64,000 nt of DNA, from NCBI GenBank assembly GCA_963799065.1, contig CAWCVJ010000003.1, positions 1,116,001-1,180,000 on the forward strand, given 5' to 3'. Made by a program: the position numbers and the translations under genes. This document shows, in pieces, positions 1-8,038 of the stretch; position 1 is the first letter of the stretch, and each line of letters opens with the position of its first letter. Origin of the DNA: JAJPHW01 sp963799065 (GTDB lineage: Bacteria > Acidobacteriota > Terriglobia > Terriglobales > Acidobacteriaceae). The notes below the pieces were generated by a model, which did no database searches, was not told the origin of the DNA, and worked only from the letters and a program-made list of their open reading frames with translations.

Positions 1-485
1 ATACTGTAACCGAGCTCGCCGAGGATGGGAAAACGCTCGGAACTTTTCCGGTCGGAAACTCTCCGATCGCCGCGGCCTTCGACGGGGCCAATGTATGGAT
101 CACGAATAACGGCGATGGCACTGTAACCAAGCTTAACGCGAGCGATGGAAAGCTGATTGGCACTTACACGGTTGGCCACGGCGCCCTGGGAATAGCTTTT
201 GATGGCACGAATATGTGGATCGCCAACCGCGGAGACGGAACGGTGACCGAGCTTCGCGCCAGCGACGGGTCGGTTGTCGGAACCTTTAGCGTCAGCGGCG
301 GTGGTTATGGCATCGCCTTCGACGGCACATATATATGGGTATCGGGGGACATCTACCTGAATGTGCTTCGGGCCAAGGATGGTGCGTTTGTTGGCATGGA
401 GCAGCTGCAAGGTGAGGGTCTGGCCTTTGACGGGGCCAATATGTGGATGGCGCGGCAGAACTTCTCTCGCGTGACCAAATTCTGA
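1..485 (+). CDS. Repeat beta-propeller protein (NHL/Vgb/YVTN-like), 5' end missing
   Basis: The reading frame is open from the first complete codon at position 3 to the stop at 483-485, so this is the C-terminal part of a longer gene. It consists of about four repeats of roughly 40 residues, each carrying AFDGxNxWI(A/T)N followed by GDGTVTxLxAxDG. That is the pattern of NHL/virginiamycin-B-lyase-like or YVTN beta-propeller blades. Such proteins are usually secreted; the signal peptide would lie outside the window. The last repeat decays and the protein ends in VTKF. No catalytic function can be assigned; a binding or scaffold role is an inference. The next gene, 44 bp downstream, is another secreted propeller-like protein. 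Confidence 0.75.
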   Translation, partial: TVTELAEDGKTLGTFPVGNSPIAAAFDGANVWITNNGDGTVTKLNASDGKLIGTYTVGHGALGIAFDGTNMWIANRGDGTVTELRASDGSVVGTFSVSGGGYGIAFDGTYIWVSGDIYLNVLRAKDGAFVGMEQLQGEGLAFDGANMWMARQNFSRVTKF

Positions 486-529
486 CCGGGGATGCTCGCA
501 ACAACGAAGGATCATGAAAGGAAAATACG

Positions 530-2552
530 ATGAAAATAACTACATTGTCGGCGGTTGTATCGGTGTGCGCAGCGGCCATGGTATTAGGCCAGAGCGGCTC
601 GGCTCAACAGGTTAACGTAACGACATGGCAGCAGGACACGCCCGCGATTTGCACAAATTGCGTCTATCGCACTGGCGCAAATCTCACCGAGAACAAGTTG
701 GTTTACGGCACACTTACCCCGAATACTTTTGGTCAGCTCTGTAGCTATGCCGTGGACGGTCAGGTTTTCGGGGAGCCGCTGGTAGTGACAAATGTGGCAT
801 TCAACGGCGGCGCAAAGCGCACGGTCGTTTATGTTGTCACACAAAACGGCAGCATCTATGCCTTTGACGGAACACCATCGACGACATGGAATTATCCCGT
901 TCCAAGCTGTACGCTTCTTCAGAAGACCGTGCTCAATGATGGTGTGCATAGCTTTCCGGCGAACTGCTCCCTTATCGGCGGGCAGGATTGCATAACGATC
1001 GCCCCGAATGTGGGAATACTCAGCACGCCCGTTATTCAGGCGAACACAAGTGGAAACTCTACGACCGGGACCCTTTATGCGGTAGTTGAAACCGTATTGT
1101 TCCCAAACCCGCCGACTCCAATTTTTGAACACCGGCTCGTGGCTCTGGATCTCACTACGCTGTCGCTAACAACCGCCACGACGGTCGCGGTCGCGCCTCC
1201 GACCGGATGTACTCAAGATGCCTATCCCTTCTCTCAAGGGCACCTGCAGCGCCCAGCTCTCACCCTCCCCGGAGACGGATATCTCTATCTAGGATTTTCC
1301 GATGATAGACGGTACGCACAGCCCGCTTCCCAGCGGTGTTGTCCTCGCATACAACACAGCGGGCCTGTCGTCGTCTACGGTTCCGTTGTGCCTCTCGATG
1401 TCTCAGGGGTCTAAGGGGCTGGATGGCGCAGGCATTTGGGCTGGCGGCGCGGGCTTAACCTACGGCCCGGACAGCAGCGGCACGAACTATTCGTTTTTCA
1501 CCACGGCGAACGGAGTATGGAACCCCACCGGGACGCCCGCGCTCTATGGCGACAGCTTCATCAAGATGTGGAACAACCCGAATAATGGCAGCCCCAAGTT
1601 GCAGGTGAAAGATTACTTCACTCCCGGCGATCAGCAAACGCGCTCCCAAACGACATGCAGTCAGGGCGGAGACGTCGATTACGGGTCCGGAGGAGTGATG
1701 CTAATCCCTGAGGCGACGGTCAAGTATCCCTACCTCGCCGTGAATGGCGACAAGGAGGGCGGTTTGTGGTTTGTTGATCGCGACAGCCCCGGCGAGGGCG
1801 GCGGCGAGACGAACTGCACGCCCATTGCGAACACCAACGTGCAAACCTATCCCTTTAACGGAAGCGCGACTTCCTACAAGGGGCCCATCATTCACACCAA
1901 TCCCTCTTTCTGGGAGAACTACTATGGGCTGGGATACCTGTTCATCGGCTCCCAGTGGGGGAAAGGAGCCAACACCTGCAAGAACGATGGCATCGGCGAG
2001 GGCCAACTGCTACGTTATCAGTTCTGCACCGCCCAGGTACCCATATCCAACGCGACGCAGAGCCTTCCGGGATGCACCACTCAGTCTGCCTATGCTTACG
2101 AGACCAGCGGAACCCCTCTGCTATTTGGCTTCGGGTCCACGCCGGCGATTACAGCTGCAAGCTCCACGGATAAGGATGCGATTCTGTGGGCGATCTGGTC
2201 CGACGGCAGCGTGGTTCCAAATAATCAGCAATTCGTCTACAACGGCAACACTTTTCCTAAGTCGGTTAACGGGGTTTTATACGCTTTCGACGCCGACAAC
2301 CCAAACGACGCAAACATGAAGAAGCTTTACGGCAGTAACGACTGCACATTGACGGAAAACGGCAATGCAACGCAGGTAGACCAAATTAATCCGGCCACCA
2401 AAACCAGCGTTCCGACAATCGCAAATGGCTATGCATACATTGGGACGCAGGGTGATATGTGCTACGACCCAAACGGCCCTAACGATAGCAACGGCTGTTA
2501 CAACAGAGGCAGGTTCTACATATTCGGTCAGCTGACCCGAACCTGCAACTAA
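530..2552 (+). pseudogene. Secreted PQQ-like beta-propeller protein, disrupted by a frameshift near 1301
   Basis: The N-terminal part (530-1414, 294 codons) starts with a clear signal peptide ending near SGSAQ after an AGGAAAA-like ribosome site. It carries a propeller blade of the type VVYVVTQNGSIYAFDG. The C-terminal part is open in another frame from before 1302 to 2552 and continues the same fold (LWFVDRDSPG, GVLYAFDADNP, YAYIGTQGDMC). The two join naturally at YLYLGFS followed by MIDGTHSPLPSGVVLAYN if one G near position 1301 is removed. The repaired protein would be about 670 residues. Either the gene is inactivated or the base is a sequence error. Cysteine pairs suggest an exported, disulfide-bonded protein. 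Function unknown; propellers of this type are common secreted proteins in Acidobacteriota. Confidence 0.7.
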
Positions 2553-2562
2553 CAACTAAAGA

Positions 2563-2620
2563 GCGGCTCTCGATACATTTATCGGGATCAGATACAGATA
2601 GAAGTATTGGAGCCGCCTTT
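2563..2620 (+). terminator. Possible terminator between the propeller gene and ilvE
   Basis: GCGGCTC at 2563-2569 pairs perfectly with GAGCCGC at 2610-2616, and CTTTT follows. The 40 nt loop contains a smaller CGATA/TATCG hairpin at 2571-2584. The element lies between two convergent genes. The long loop makes it weaker than a classical intrinsic terminator. Confidence 0.4.
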
Positions 2621-2631
2621 TGCTGAACTTC

Positions 2632-3579
2632 TTACACGTTCACGGGCTGCTTGCTGGCGACTGGAACCGGAGTGAGCCAGTTGAAGCGGTCGGGTTTTTC
2701 GCCCTTCACGATGGCGTAGAACTCTTTGTGGATTGCCTTGGTGATCGGTCCGGTCACGCCTTTGCCGACGCTGATCTTATCCACTGAGCGGATTGCAGTG
2801 ATCTCGGCGGCGGTTCCGGTGAAGAAGGCTTCGTCGGCGATGTAGAGCATTTCGCGCGGAATGCCGGCTTCGACCACAGGAATGCCCAGTTCGCGGGCCA
2901 GCGTCAACACGGAGTCGCGGGTGATTCCAGGCAGCACCGAGTTGCCCAGCGGCGCAGTTTGCAGGGTGCCGTTGCGCACGATGAAGACGTTCTCGCCGGA
3001 GCCTTCGCTGACGTAGCCGTTGGCGTCGAGCGCGATGCCCTCGACGTATCCGTTGACGATGGCTTCCATCTTGATGAGCTGCGAGTTCATGTAGTTGGCG
3101 CCGGCTTTGGCCATGGCGGGCAGGGTGTTGGGCGCGAGGCGCGTCCAGGAAGAGACGCAAACGTCGACGCCCTGATCGGGATCGGAGCCGAGATATTTTC
3201 CCCAGGGATAGTTACAGATGTAGACTTCGGTGGGCGAGTTGAAGGGATTGACGCCGGCCTCGCCGTATCCGCGCAGGATAATGGGGCGCATGTAGCATGG
3301 CCAGACGCCGTTGTGGCGGACGAGATCGACGGCGGCGAAGAGGAGTTCGTCCAGCGTGAAATCGACGTCAATGCGATAAATTTTGGCGGAGTCGAGCAGG
3401 CGCTGCATGTGTTCTTTGGCGCGGAAGATCGCCGGGCCGCTGGGCAGGGCGTAGCAGCGGACGCCTTCAAACACTGATGAGCCGTAGTTCACGACGTGCG
3501 ACATTACATGGAGGGTGGCGTCGTCCCAGTCGATCAGTTTGCCGTTGTGCCAAATTTTGTCGGACTTTTGAATCGCCAT
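2632..3579 (-). CDS. ilvE: Branched-chain-amino-acid aminotransferase
   Basis: A 315-residue class IV (fold type IV) PLP aminotransferase. It catalyses the last step of leucine, isoleucine and valine synthesis by transferring amino groups from glutamate to the branched 2-oxo acids. The catalytic lysine is K158 in the segment AMAKAGANYMNSQL, matching the position in E. coli IlvE. EGSGENVF (about 192-199) and LPGITR (about 216-221) are the PLP-phosphate-binding motifs. Length is normal. ATG start, preceded by AAGGAGCTTCCC on the coding strand, a good ribosome site. The gene stands alone on the minus strand, separated from the ilvBNC cluster by the aro genes. Confidence 0.95.
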   Translation of the reverse strand: MAIQKSDKIWHNGKLIDWDDATLHVMSHVVNYGSSVFEGVRCYALPSGPAIFRAKEHMQRLLDSAKIYRIDVDFTLDELLFAAVDLVRHNGVWPCYMRPIILRGYGEAGVNPFNSPTEVYICNYPWGKYLGSDPDQGVDVCVSSWTRLAPNTLPAMAKAGANYMNSQLIKMEAIVNGYVEGIALDANGYVSEGSGENVFIVRNGTLQTAPLGNSVLPGITRDSVLTLARELGIPVVEAGIPREMLYIADEAFFTGTAAEITAIRSVDKISVGKGVTGPITKAIHKEFYAIVKGEKPDRFNWLTPVPVASKQPVNV

Positions 3580-3732
3580 GGGAAGCTCCTTTTAAGCTTT
3601 GATGTTTGAAGCTCAGATGAGGTGCGGCTGTGGGCAAGAAAAACCTTCGGCACATCACACTGAAAGAAAATTATAACCGAGGGCCGGTTTCCGCCTGGGT
3701 CACAACTCTCTGTTGGCTGTACACTGCTTCGT

Positions 3733-3903
3733 ATGATTGCTCAAGAACTACTCGACTTGCTGGTGTGTCCTGTGTGCAAAGTGCGGTTCGAGGTGAAGGC
3801 GGATGGCTCGGGCCTGAAGTGCAGGCAGTGTGGTCGCCTGTATCCGATTCGGGACAATATTCCGATCCTCTTGGTGGATGAAGCCAGGATCGAGAATTCC
3901 TAA
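3733..3903 (+). CDS. Trm112/YcaR family small zinc-ribbon-like protein
   Basis: A 56-residue ORF. It begins MIAQELLDLLVCPVCK, has a second pair CRQCGRLYPI, and continues RDNIPILLVDEARI. This is the complete signature of the Trm112/UPF0434 (YcaR) family: LLD(L/I)LxCPxCK, a Cys-x2-Cys pair, YPIRDxIPxxL and DEAR. Bacterial members are small zinc-ribbon-like proteins, often next to lipid A or murein genes; their precise role is unclear. Eukaryotic Trm112 activates methyltransferases. The start ATG has no obvious Shine-Dalgarno sequence. The gene is divergent from ilvE with about 150 bp between them. Confidence 0.8.
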   Translation: MIAQELLDLLVCPVCKVRFEVKADGSGLKCRQCGRLYPIRDNIPILLVDEARIENS

Positions 3904-4226
3904 CTGCCGATGGAGAGTTACAGGGGTGCACTACAGGGGAGAAAGTAAGCGGCGGCGTGGGCTGTCGCAAAAACTGACAAAGTCTGGCGTTCCGAGGTTT
4001 GGGATGTGGTTCGGCGATTGGCGATTCGGTGACGAGTTTCCGCTTTGCAACTAAAAGAAAGTGCGTGGGTTTATACATCTGGATCGGGCGCTGGAACGTA
4101 GTAGAAGTAGGACGAAATTGTAACGGCAATGAAATTGCTTGCAACGTTAGGGGTACTTGTGCAGTCTAAGTACTAAAGTTAGTTGGGTCGGGGTTCTGGA
4201 ATCTTTGGTTCTGGATCGGAGGGGTT
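3904..4226. other. Gene-free stretch between the Trm112 gene and an 84-residue ORF
   Basis: I see no convincing coding sequence here. A short inverted repeat, GTACTT (4153-4158) with AAGTAC (4168-4173), lies about 55 bp ahead of the next ATG. It could be part of a promoter or operator for that small gene. Nothing else stands out. Confidence 0.4.
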
Positions 4227-4481
4227 ATGGCGGAGACGGTGAGGTTTGTTGGCAAAGAAGCGTTTTCGATGTCTGAGCTGACGTCGTTGCGTAACGACCT
4301 GATGCAAGGTGGACTAGCGGATGCCCGGGAAGCGGCCGAATTAGTGCAAGTGTTCCTCAATGGCCGCGGCTATGGAGTGTCTCCGCAGGCTGCGATGGAT
4401 GCGGTGGGGCGGGTGGAAATGGCGGGCTGCGCGCTGCCTGTCCTGCAACATGAGATGGAAAATCTGGCACTGGTGATGTAG
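4227..4481 (+). CDS. Hypothetical small protein (84 aa)
   Basis: An 84-residue acidic, mostly helical protein that I do not recognise. Support for it being real: a strong Shine-Dalgarno GGAGGGG (4218-4224) sits just upstream of the ATG, amino-acid composition is ordinary, and a good intrinsic terminator follows about 70 bp after the stop. It therefore looks like a self-contained transcription unit. It has no signal peptide or membrane segment. Two predicted helices with regular spacing (SELTSLRNDLMQGG and ADAREAAELVQVFLNGRG) suggest a helical bundle or small regulatory protein; this is an inference. Confidence 0.5.
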   Translation: MAETVRFVGKEAFSMSELTSLRNDLMQGGLADAREAAELVQVFLNGRGYGVSPQAAMDAVGRVEMAGCALPVLQHEMENLALVM

Positions 4482-4548
4482 AGCCAGCAGAACAAGATCC
4501 CCGGAGCCACTGAACCAAGTCGCGCTCTGGGAGGCGTAAGGCAGAATG

Positions 4549-4575
4549 AGCCGGGCTAACCAGCCTGGCTTTTTG
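4549..4575 (+). terminator. Intrinsic terminator after the 84-residue ORF
   Basis: AGCCGGGCT (4549-4557) pairs with AGCCTGGCT (4562-4570) with one G-T pair and a four-base loop. TTTTTGCTTTT overlaps and follows it. This is a classical Rho-independent terminator oriented with the upstream plus-strand gene. Confidence 0.75.
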
Positions 4576-4597
4576 CTTTTCCGTTCCGGTTGCCATT

Positions 4598-5263
4598 TCA
4601 GAATACGAGGGGAATCAGTTTCCAGCTGTGCAGGCGGTAGTCTTCGAATTGAGAACCGAAGTGTCGAGCCAGCAAGTGCTCTTCTTTATCGATTCGGTCG
4701 ATGACGAATGCGAGAGCTAAGGCGAAAATGGGGAGTGCGAGCGTGCTGTTGAAAACGAGCGCGATTCCGGTTGGAGCGAGCAGTAAACTCAGGTAAAGCG
4801 GGTGACGGAGGTGGCGATAAATGCCATCTCGCACCAGGCGGTGATTGGGCTGTAGGGTGACGTAGGCGCTGAAGCAATGACCCAGGGATTTGAGCGCGAG
4901 AAGGCGCACGAATACTCCGATGGAAAATAGTCCCACTCCCACATAGCGCCAATGGCTCGATGGGAGAGTGAAGAACTCTCTACGGTCCGCGAAGGGCAAG
5001 AACCATAGGAGCGCGAGCGATAATATCAGCAAGAAGGCGAGTTCCTGGCTCTGGCTTCGGCTCACGCTGTTTCCACTTTTGAGCGGATTAAGGTCGAGGC
5101 GCAATCGTAGGGCGGAGATCGCTCCCACCAGAATCACTGCGAGGAATCCGGCTCGCGCTGGATTCTGGAGAAACTCGCGCCAAGGGTGAAAGCCCCAGCC
5201 AATGAGGATGAGAAAAATACAAGGAGTGAGTTGAGCGAGAAGAACTCCTGCTAAGCGAAGCAT
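4598..5263 (-). CDS. Isoprenylcysteine/phospholipid methyltransferase-like (ICMT/PEMT) membrane protein
   Basis: A 221-residue integral membrane protein with about five hydrophobic segments. The C-terminal half has the family signature: LVRDGIYRHLRHPLYLS (about residues 142-158), then EEHLLARHFGSQFEDYR. This is the S-adenosylmethionine-binding region of the ICMT/phospholipid methyltransferase superfamily (PEMT/NnrU type). Bacterial members methylate lipids or have unknown substrates. The substrate cannot be read from the sequence. It lies downstream of the aroQ-aroF-tyrA genes on the same strand but 277 bp away, so it is probably a separate unit. Confidence 0.75.
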   Translation of the reverse strand: MLRLAGVLLAQLTPCIFLILIGWGFHPWREFLQNPARAGFLAVILVGAISALRLRLDLNPLKSGNSVSRSQSQELAFLLILSLALLWFLPFADRREFFTLPSSHWRYVGVGLFSIGVFVRLLALKSLGHCFSAYVTLQPNHRLVRDGIYRHLRHPLYLSLLLAPTGIALVFNSTLALPIFALALAFVIDRIDKEEHLLARHFGSQFEDYRLHSWKLIPLVF

Positions 5264-5316
5264 GTGCGACCGGTCGAGGCGGCTTAATTAGAATGATAAT
5301 CTCGTAGGGAGAGATT

Positions 5317-5448
5317 ATGTCGATTCGCCCCTCCATTCGCGCAGCTGCGACGCACAGTTGTCTGACCGCGCTCTTGATGATTCCTCTGCGATTGCTTGTC
5401 CTGCCTGCGGTACTGTTGCTGGGTTATCTTCGGCGCACTGGTTTGTAG
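5317..5448 (+). CDS. Possible small hydrophobic peptide (43 aa)
   Basis: A short ORF divergent from the ICMT-like gene. It has an AGGGAGAG ribosome-site-like sequence just before the ATG. The product has one hydrophobic helix (ALLMIPLRLLVLPAVLLLGYL) with basic flanks, as in small membrane peptides. There is no homology I recognise, and the gap between the neighbouring genes is small, so this is only a candidate. Confidence 0.25.
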   Translation: MSIRPSIRAAATHSCLTALLMIPLRLLVLPAVLLLGYLRRTGL

Positions 5449-5540
5449 CGCGATCTGCGTGTTTGTTGGCCATAGATTCCAGGCAGGGAACCACAGGTAG
5501 CCATTCCGATCGGTAACGATGCCGGCTTGGGAATTGTGGA

Positions 5541-6422
5541 CTAGGGCTTGGAACGGGTGTTTCGAATCGGCGGGTGTTTTTTCAAGCGGTGGGCGTTCTC
5601 GAACTCAGCTTCCAGTTTTCGGGTGTCGAGATTCTCGCGGATGAGTTTTAGGTGTTGTTCCAGCTTGCGCATTGCGTCCGCGATGTTGGCTTGATTGGTT
5701 ACGGCGATGTCTTTCCACATGGAGTAGGGGCTGCCGGAGATGCGGGTCATTTCGCGTAGGGCCCGACCGCCGGCTTCTAGCAGCGGAGCATCGTCGCCGA
5801 ACTCTTCGACCAAGGCTGAGGCCAGGGCGGTGGAAATCATTTGTGGCAGGTGGCTGATCCAGGCGCAGAGCTTATCGTGTGCGGCGTCGTCGAGGATGGC
5901 GATGCGAGCGCCGATTCTTTCTATCCATTCCAGACATTCGCCTGCGAGTCCGGCGTGAATATCTTGTCCGGAGAGGGGAGTAATGAACCATGCGGCTCCG
6001 GAGAACAAGTCGGCATCGGCGAATTCGACTCCGGCCTGTTCTTTGCCGGCCATGGGGTGTCCAGCTATGAAGTGTTCGGTTGCGGATTCTCCGAATGACT
6101 TCTTCGCGGTGTTCACGACTTGGGCTTTTGTGCTGCCGACATCTGTCAGGAGCGTAGTGTGCGGCAGAGTGGGCGCAAGTTCACGGATGGCATCGATGAT
6201 TGCTCCCACTGGAGTGGCTAGCACGACCAGTTGGCTTCCGCGTGCGGAGTCGAGTAAGTTGGTGCGGCCTTCATCGATTGCGCCTTTGGCCTTTGCGCGT
6301 TCGAGGACGGGAGCGCGGTCGCAGCCTATGATTCGTCCGGTGAAGCCGTGCTTCTTGAGCGCGAGGCCGAGTGAGCCGCCGATCAATCCCGTGCCGACGA
6401 TGGTGATTTGGCGGATTGACAT
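5541..6422 (-). CDS. tyrA: Prephenate dehydrogenase
   Basis: A 293-residue NAD-dependent prephenate dehydrogenase that converts prephenate to 4-hydroxyphenylpyruvate for tyrosine synthesis. The N-terminal Rossmann motif is VGTGLIGGSLG (residues 9-19). The substrate-binding signature HPMAGKE is at 122-128. The helical dimerisation domain follows (ISHLPQMISTALA). The length fits the short monofunctional class without an ACT domain or fused chorismate mutase; a separate mutase is encoded two genes upstream. It is the last gene of the aroQ-aroF-tyrA run, 17 bp after aroF. Confidence 0.92.
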   Translation of the reverse strand: MSIRQITIVGTGLIGGSLGLALKKHGFTGRIIGCDRAPVLERAKAKGAIDEGRTNLLDSARGSQLVVLATPVGAIIDAIRELAPTLPHTTLLTDVGSTKAQVVNTAKKSFGESATEHFIAGHPMAGKEQAGVEFADADLFSGAAWFITPLSGQDIHAGLAGECLEWIERIGARIAILDDAAHDKLCAWISHLPQMISTALASALVEEFGDDAPLLEAGGRALREMTRISGSPYSMWKDIAVTNQANIADAMRKLEQHLKLIRENLDTRKLEAEFENAHRLKKHPPIRNTRSKP

Positions 6423-6439
6423 CAGAGTGTCATCCGGGG

Positions 6440-7459
6440 CTAGGCGATGGTGCGGCCTACGGCGGGGGCGATGATGCGGAGTTCGTCCATCAACTTGGCG
6501 AATTGCTCTGGGAAGAGCGACTGCGCGCCGTCGGACAGAGCTTTGTCGGGATCGTGATGCACTTCGATCAGGAGCGCGTCAGCTCCGGCGGCGAGGGCGG
6601 CGCGAGTCATGGGAGCGACCTTATCGCGCAGTCCGGTGCCGTGGGAGGGGTCGACGGCCATAGGCAGATGCGAGAGTTTGTGGATGATGGGGACGGCGGA
6701 GATGTCGAGCGTGTTGCGCGTGTAAGTTTCGAAGGTGCGGATGCCGCGCTCGCACAGAATGACGTTGTAGTTGCCACCGGCCATAACGTATTCGGCTGAT
6801 AGTAGTAGTTCTTCCAAAGTGGCCGCGATGCCGCGCTTGAGGAGGACGGGCTTTTTCACTTTGCCGAGTTCGCGCAGCAGATTGAAATTCTGCATATTGC
6901 GGGCGCCGACCTGGAATACGTCTACGAACGGGAGCATCAGGTCAATCTGAGAGATTTCCATGACTTCGCTGACTACCGACAGGCGGAAACGATCTCCCGC
7001 TTCGCGCATAATTTTCAGCGCTTCGAGGCCGAGGCCCTGGAACGAATAAGGAGAGGACCTTGGCTTGAACGCGCCGCCGCGCAGGGCGCGCGCGCCGGCT
7101 TTGGAAACTTGTTCGGCGACCGTAAAGAGTTGGTCGCGCGATTCAACGGAGCACGGCCCGGCGATGACCACGACTTGTTCGCCGCCAACTTTCACTCCGT
7201 AATTGAGTTCAACGATGGTGCCTTCCGGACGAAAACTTCTGCCCGCAAGTTTGTACGGCGAACTGATGCGATGGACGTGCTCGACGCCGGAGAGGACCTC
7301 GAGATTGCGGATGTCGAAGTCGATGCGCGCGCCAACCGCCGCGAGGACCGTCTGACGCTCACCGGTGGTGCGATGCACGGCAAAGCCCATGCGGACGAGA
7401 TGTTCGATGACGTCTTGGATTTGCTCGTCGGAGGCCGTGTCTTGCATGGAGACAATCAT
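6440..7459 (-). CDS. aroF: 3-deoxy-7-phosphoheptulonate synthase (DAHP synthase, type I-beta)
   Basis: A 339-residue enzyme for the first step of the shikimate pathway, joining phosphoenolpyruvate and erythrose 4-phosphate. Residues 1-70 form the ferredoxin-like regulatory domain known from the Thermotoga enzyme, where aromatic amino acids bind for feedback control. The barrel follows with IAGPCSVES (99-107), KPRSSPYSFQG (132-142), the metal-binding histidines in IIHKLSHLP and DPSHGTG, and LIEVHHDPD. It lies between aroQ (29 bp upstream) and tyrA (17 bp downstream), forming an aromatic amino acid operon. Feedback control is inferred from the domain. Confidence 0.93.
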   Translation of the reverse strand: MIVSMQDTASDEQIQDVIEHLVRMGFAVHRTTGERQTVLAAVGARIDFDIRNLEVLSGVEHVHRISSPYKLAGRSFRPEGTIVELNYGVKVGGEQVVVIAGPCSVESRDQLFTVAEQVSKAGARALRGGAFKPRSSPYSFQGLGLEALKIMREAGDRFRLSVVSEVMEISQIDLMLPFVDVFQVGARNMQNFNLLRELGKVKKPVLLKRGIAATLEELLLSAEYVMAGGNYNVILCERGIRTFETYTRNTLDISAVPIIHKLSHLPMAVDPSHGTGLRDKVAPMTRAALAAGADALLIEVHHDPDKALSDGAQSLFPEQFAKLMDELRIIAPAVGRTIA

Positions 7460-7487
7460 GGGATCGGAGAGCGCTCGCGAAGAGCAG

Positions 7488-7814
7488 CTAGTCGTTGACC
7501 TCCGAATCCAATTCTGTGTCGCGGGATACTTCCAGTGGCGCGGGACGGGGGGCGATTTCTTCCATTTGAATCTGGCGCATGATGTCCATGATGCGTTCGT
7601 ATATTCGGAGCAATTCGCGTTCCGAGAGCGGGCCGGGATTGTGTTTTCGGACGTTCTCGAAGACGGCCTTCTCGCGATCGGGCTCGTAGATTGGCATGTG
7701 AGCTTCGCGCTTCAACGCGCCGATGGCGTGGGCGGCTTGCGCGCGCTGGCTCAGCAGTTCGACCAGAGTGCGGTCGAGTTGGTCTATCTTGTTGCGTAGG
7801 GCGGGAAGGTCCAT
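7488..7814 (-). CDS. aroQ: Chorismate mutase (AroQ class)
   Basis: A 108-residue all-helical chorismate mutase of the AroQ class. Active-site residues R7, R24 and K35 align with the R11, R28 and K39 positions of the E. coli enzyme. IYEPDREKAVFENV follows, and IYERIMDIMRQIQ forms the third helix. The last 20 residues are an acidic tail. It turns chorismate into prephenate, the substrate of TyrA (two genes downstream) and of PheA (at 14.7 kb). It is the first gene of the operon, with 29 bp before aroF. Confidence 0.9.
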   Translation of the reverse strand: MDLPALRNKIDQLDRTLVELLSQRAQAAHAIGALKREAHMPIYEPDREKAVFENVRKHNPGPLSERELLRIYERIMDIMRQIQMEEIAPRPAPLEVSRDTELDSEVND

Positions 7815-7879
7815 AGGTCTAACGCGTTAATAAGTTTTACAAGTGGAGCATAGGCTTTGGCAAATGGGCGATGAACACA

Positions 7880-7931
7880 GGGGCTAAAGCCCCATCAATT
7901 TCTGGTCGTACTCGTGGGCCTGAAGGCCCAC
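7880..7931. repeat. Two adjacent perfect hairpins (REP-like element)
   Basis: GGGGCTAAAGCCCC (7880-7893) and GTGGGCCTGAAGGCCCAC (7914-7931) are both perfect palindromic hairpins with short AAA/TGAA-type loops, 20 bp apart. They lie in the 224 bp gap between ilvC and aroQ. The context 'gggctaaagcccc ... ggcctgaaggcc' resembles a dispersed intergenic repeat that I recall from Acidobacteria genomes. It may act as a transcription terminator or mRNA-stabilising element for the ilvBNC transcript. Confidence 0.6.
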
Positions 7932-8038
7932 GCTTCCACGGTTGTGCGGGCGCTGCCGATTGTGACAGCGGATTGACGTTTGCTCCGCTAACGCTTCGCA
8001 CGACTACTGCGCGAGCGAAGTCTTGTTCTTGCTCCGCT

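Noticed and set aside
3087..3470. Open frames overlapping ilvE in other frames and on the other strand
   Set aside because: All are explained by the codon bias of ilvE; their translations are low-complexity and match no family.
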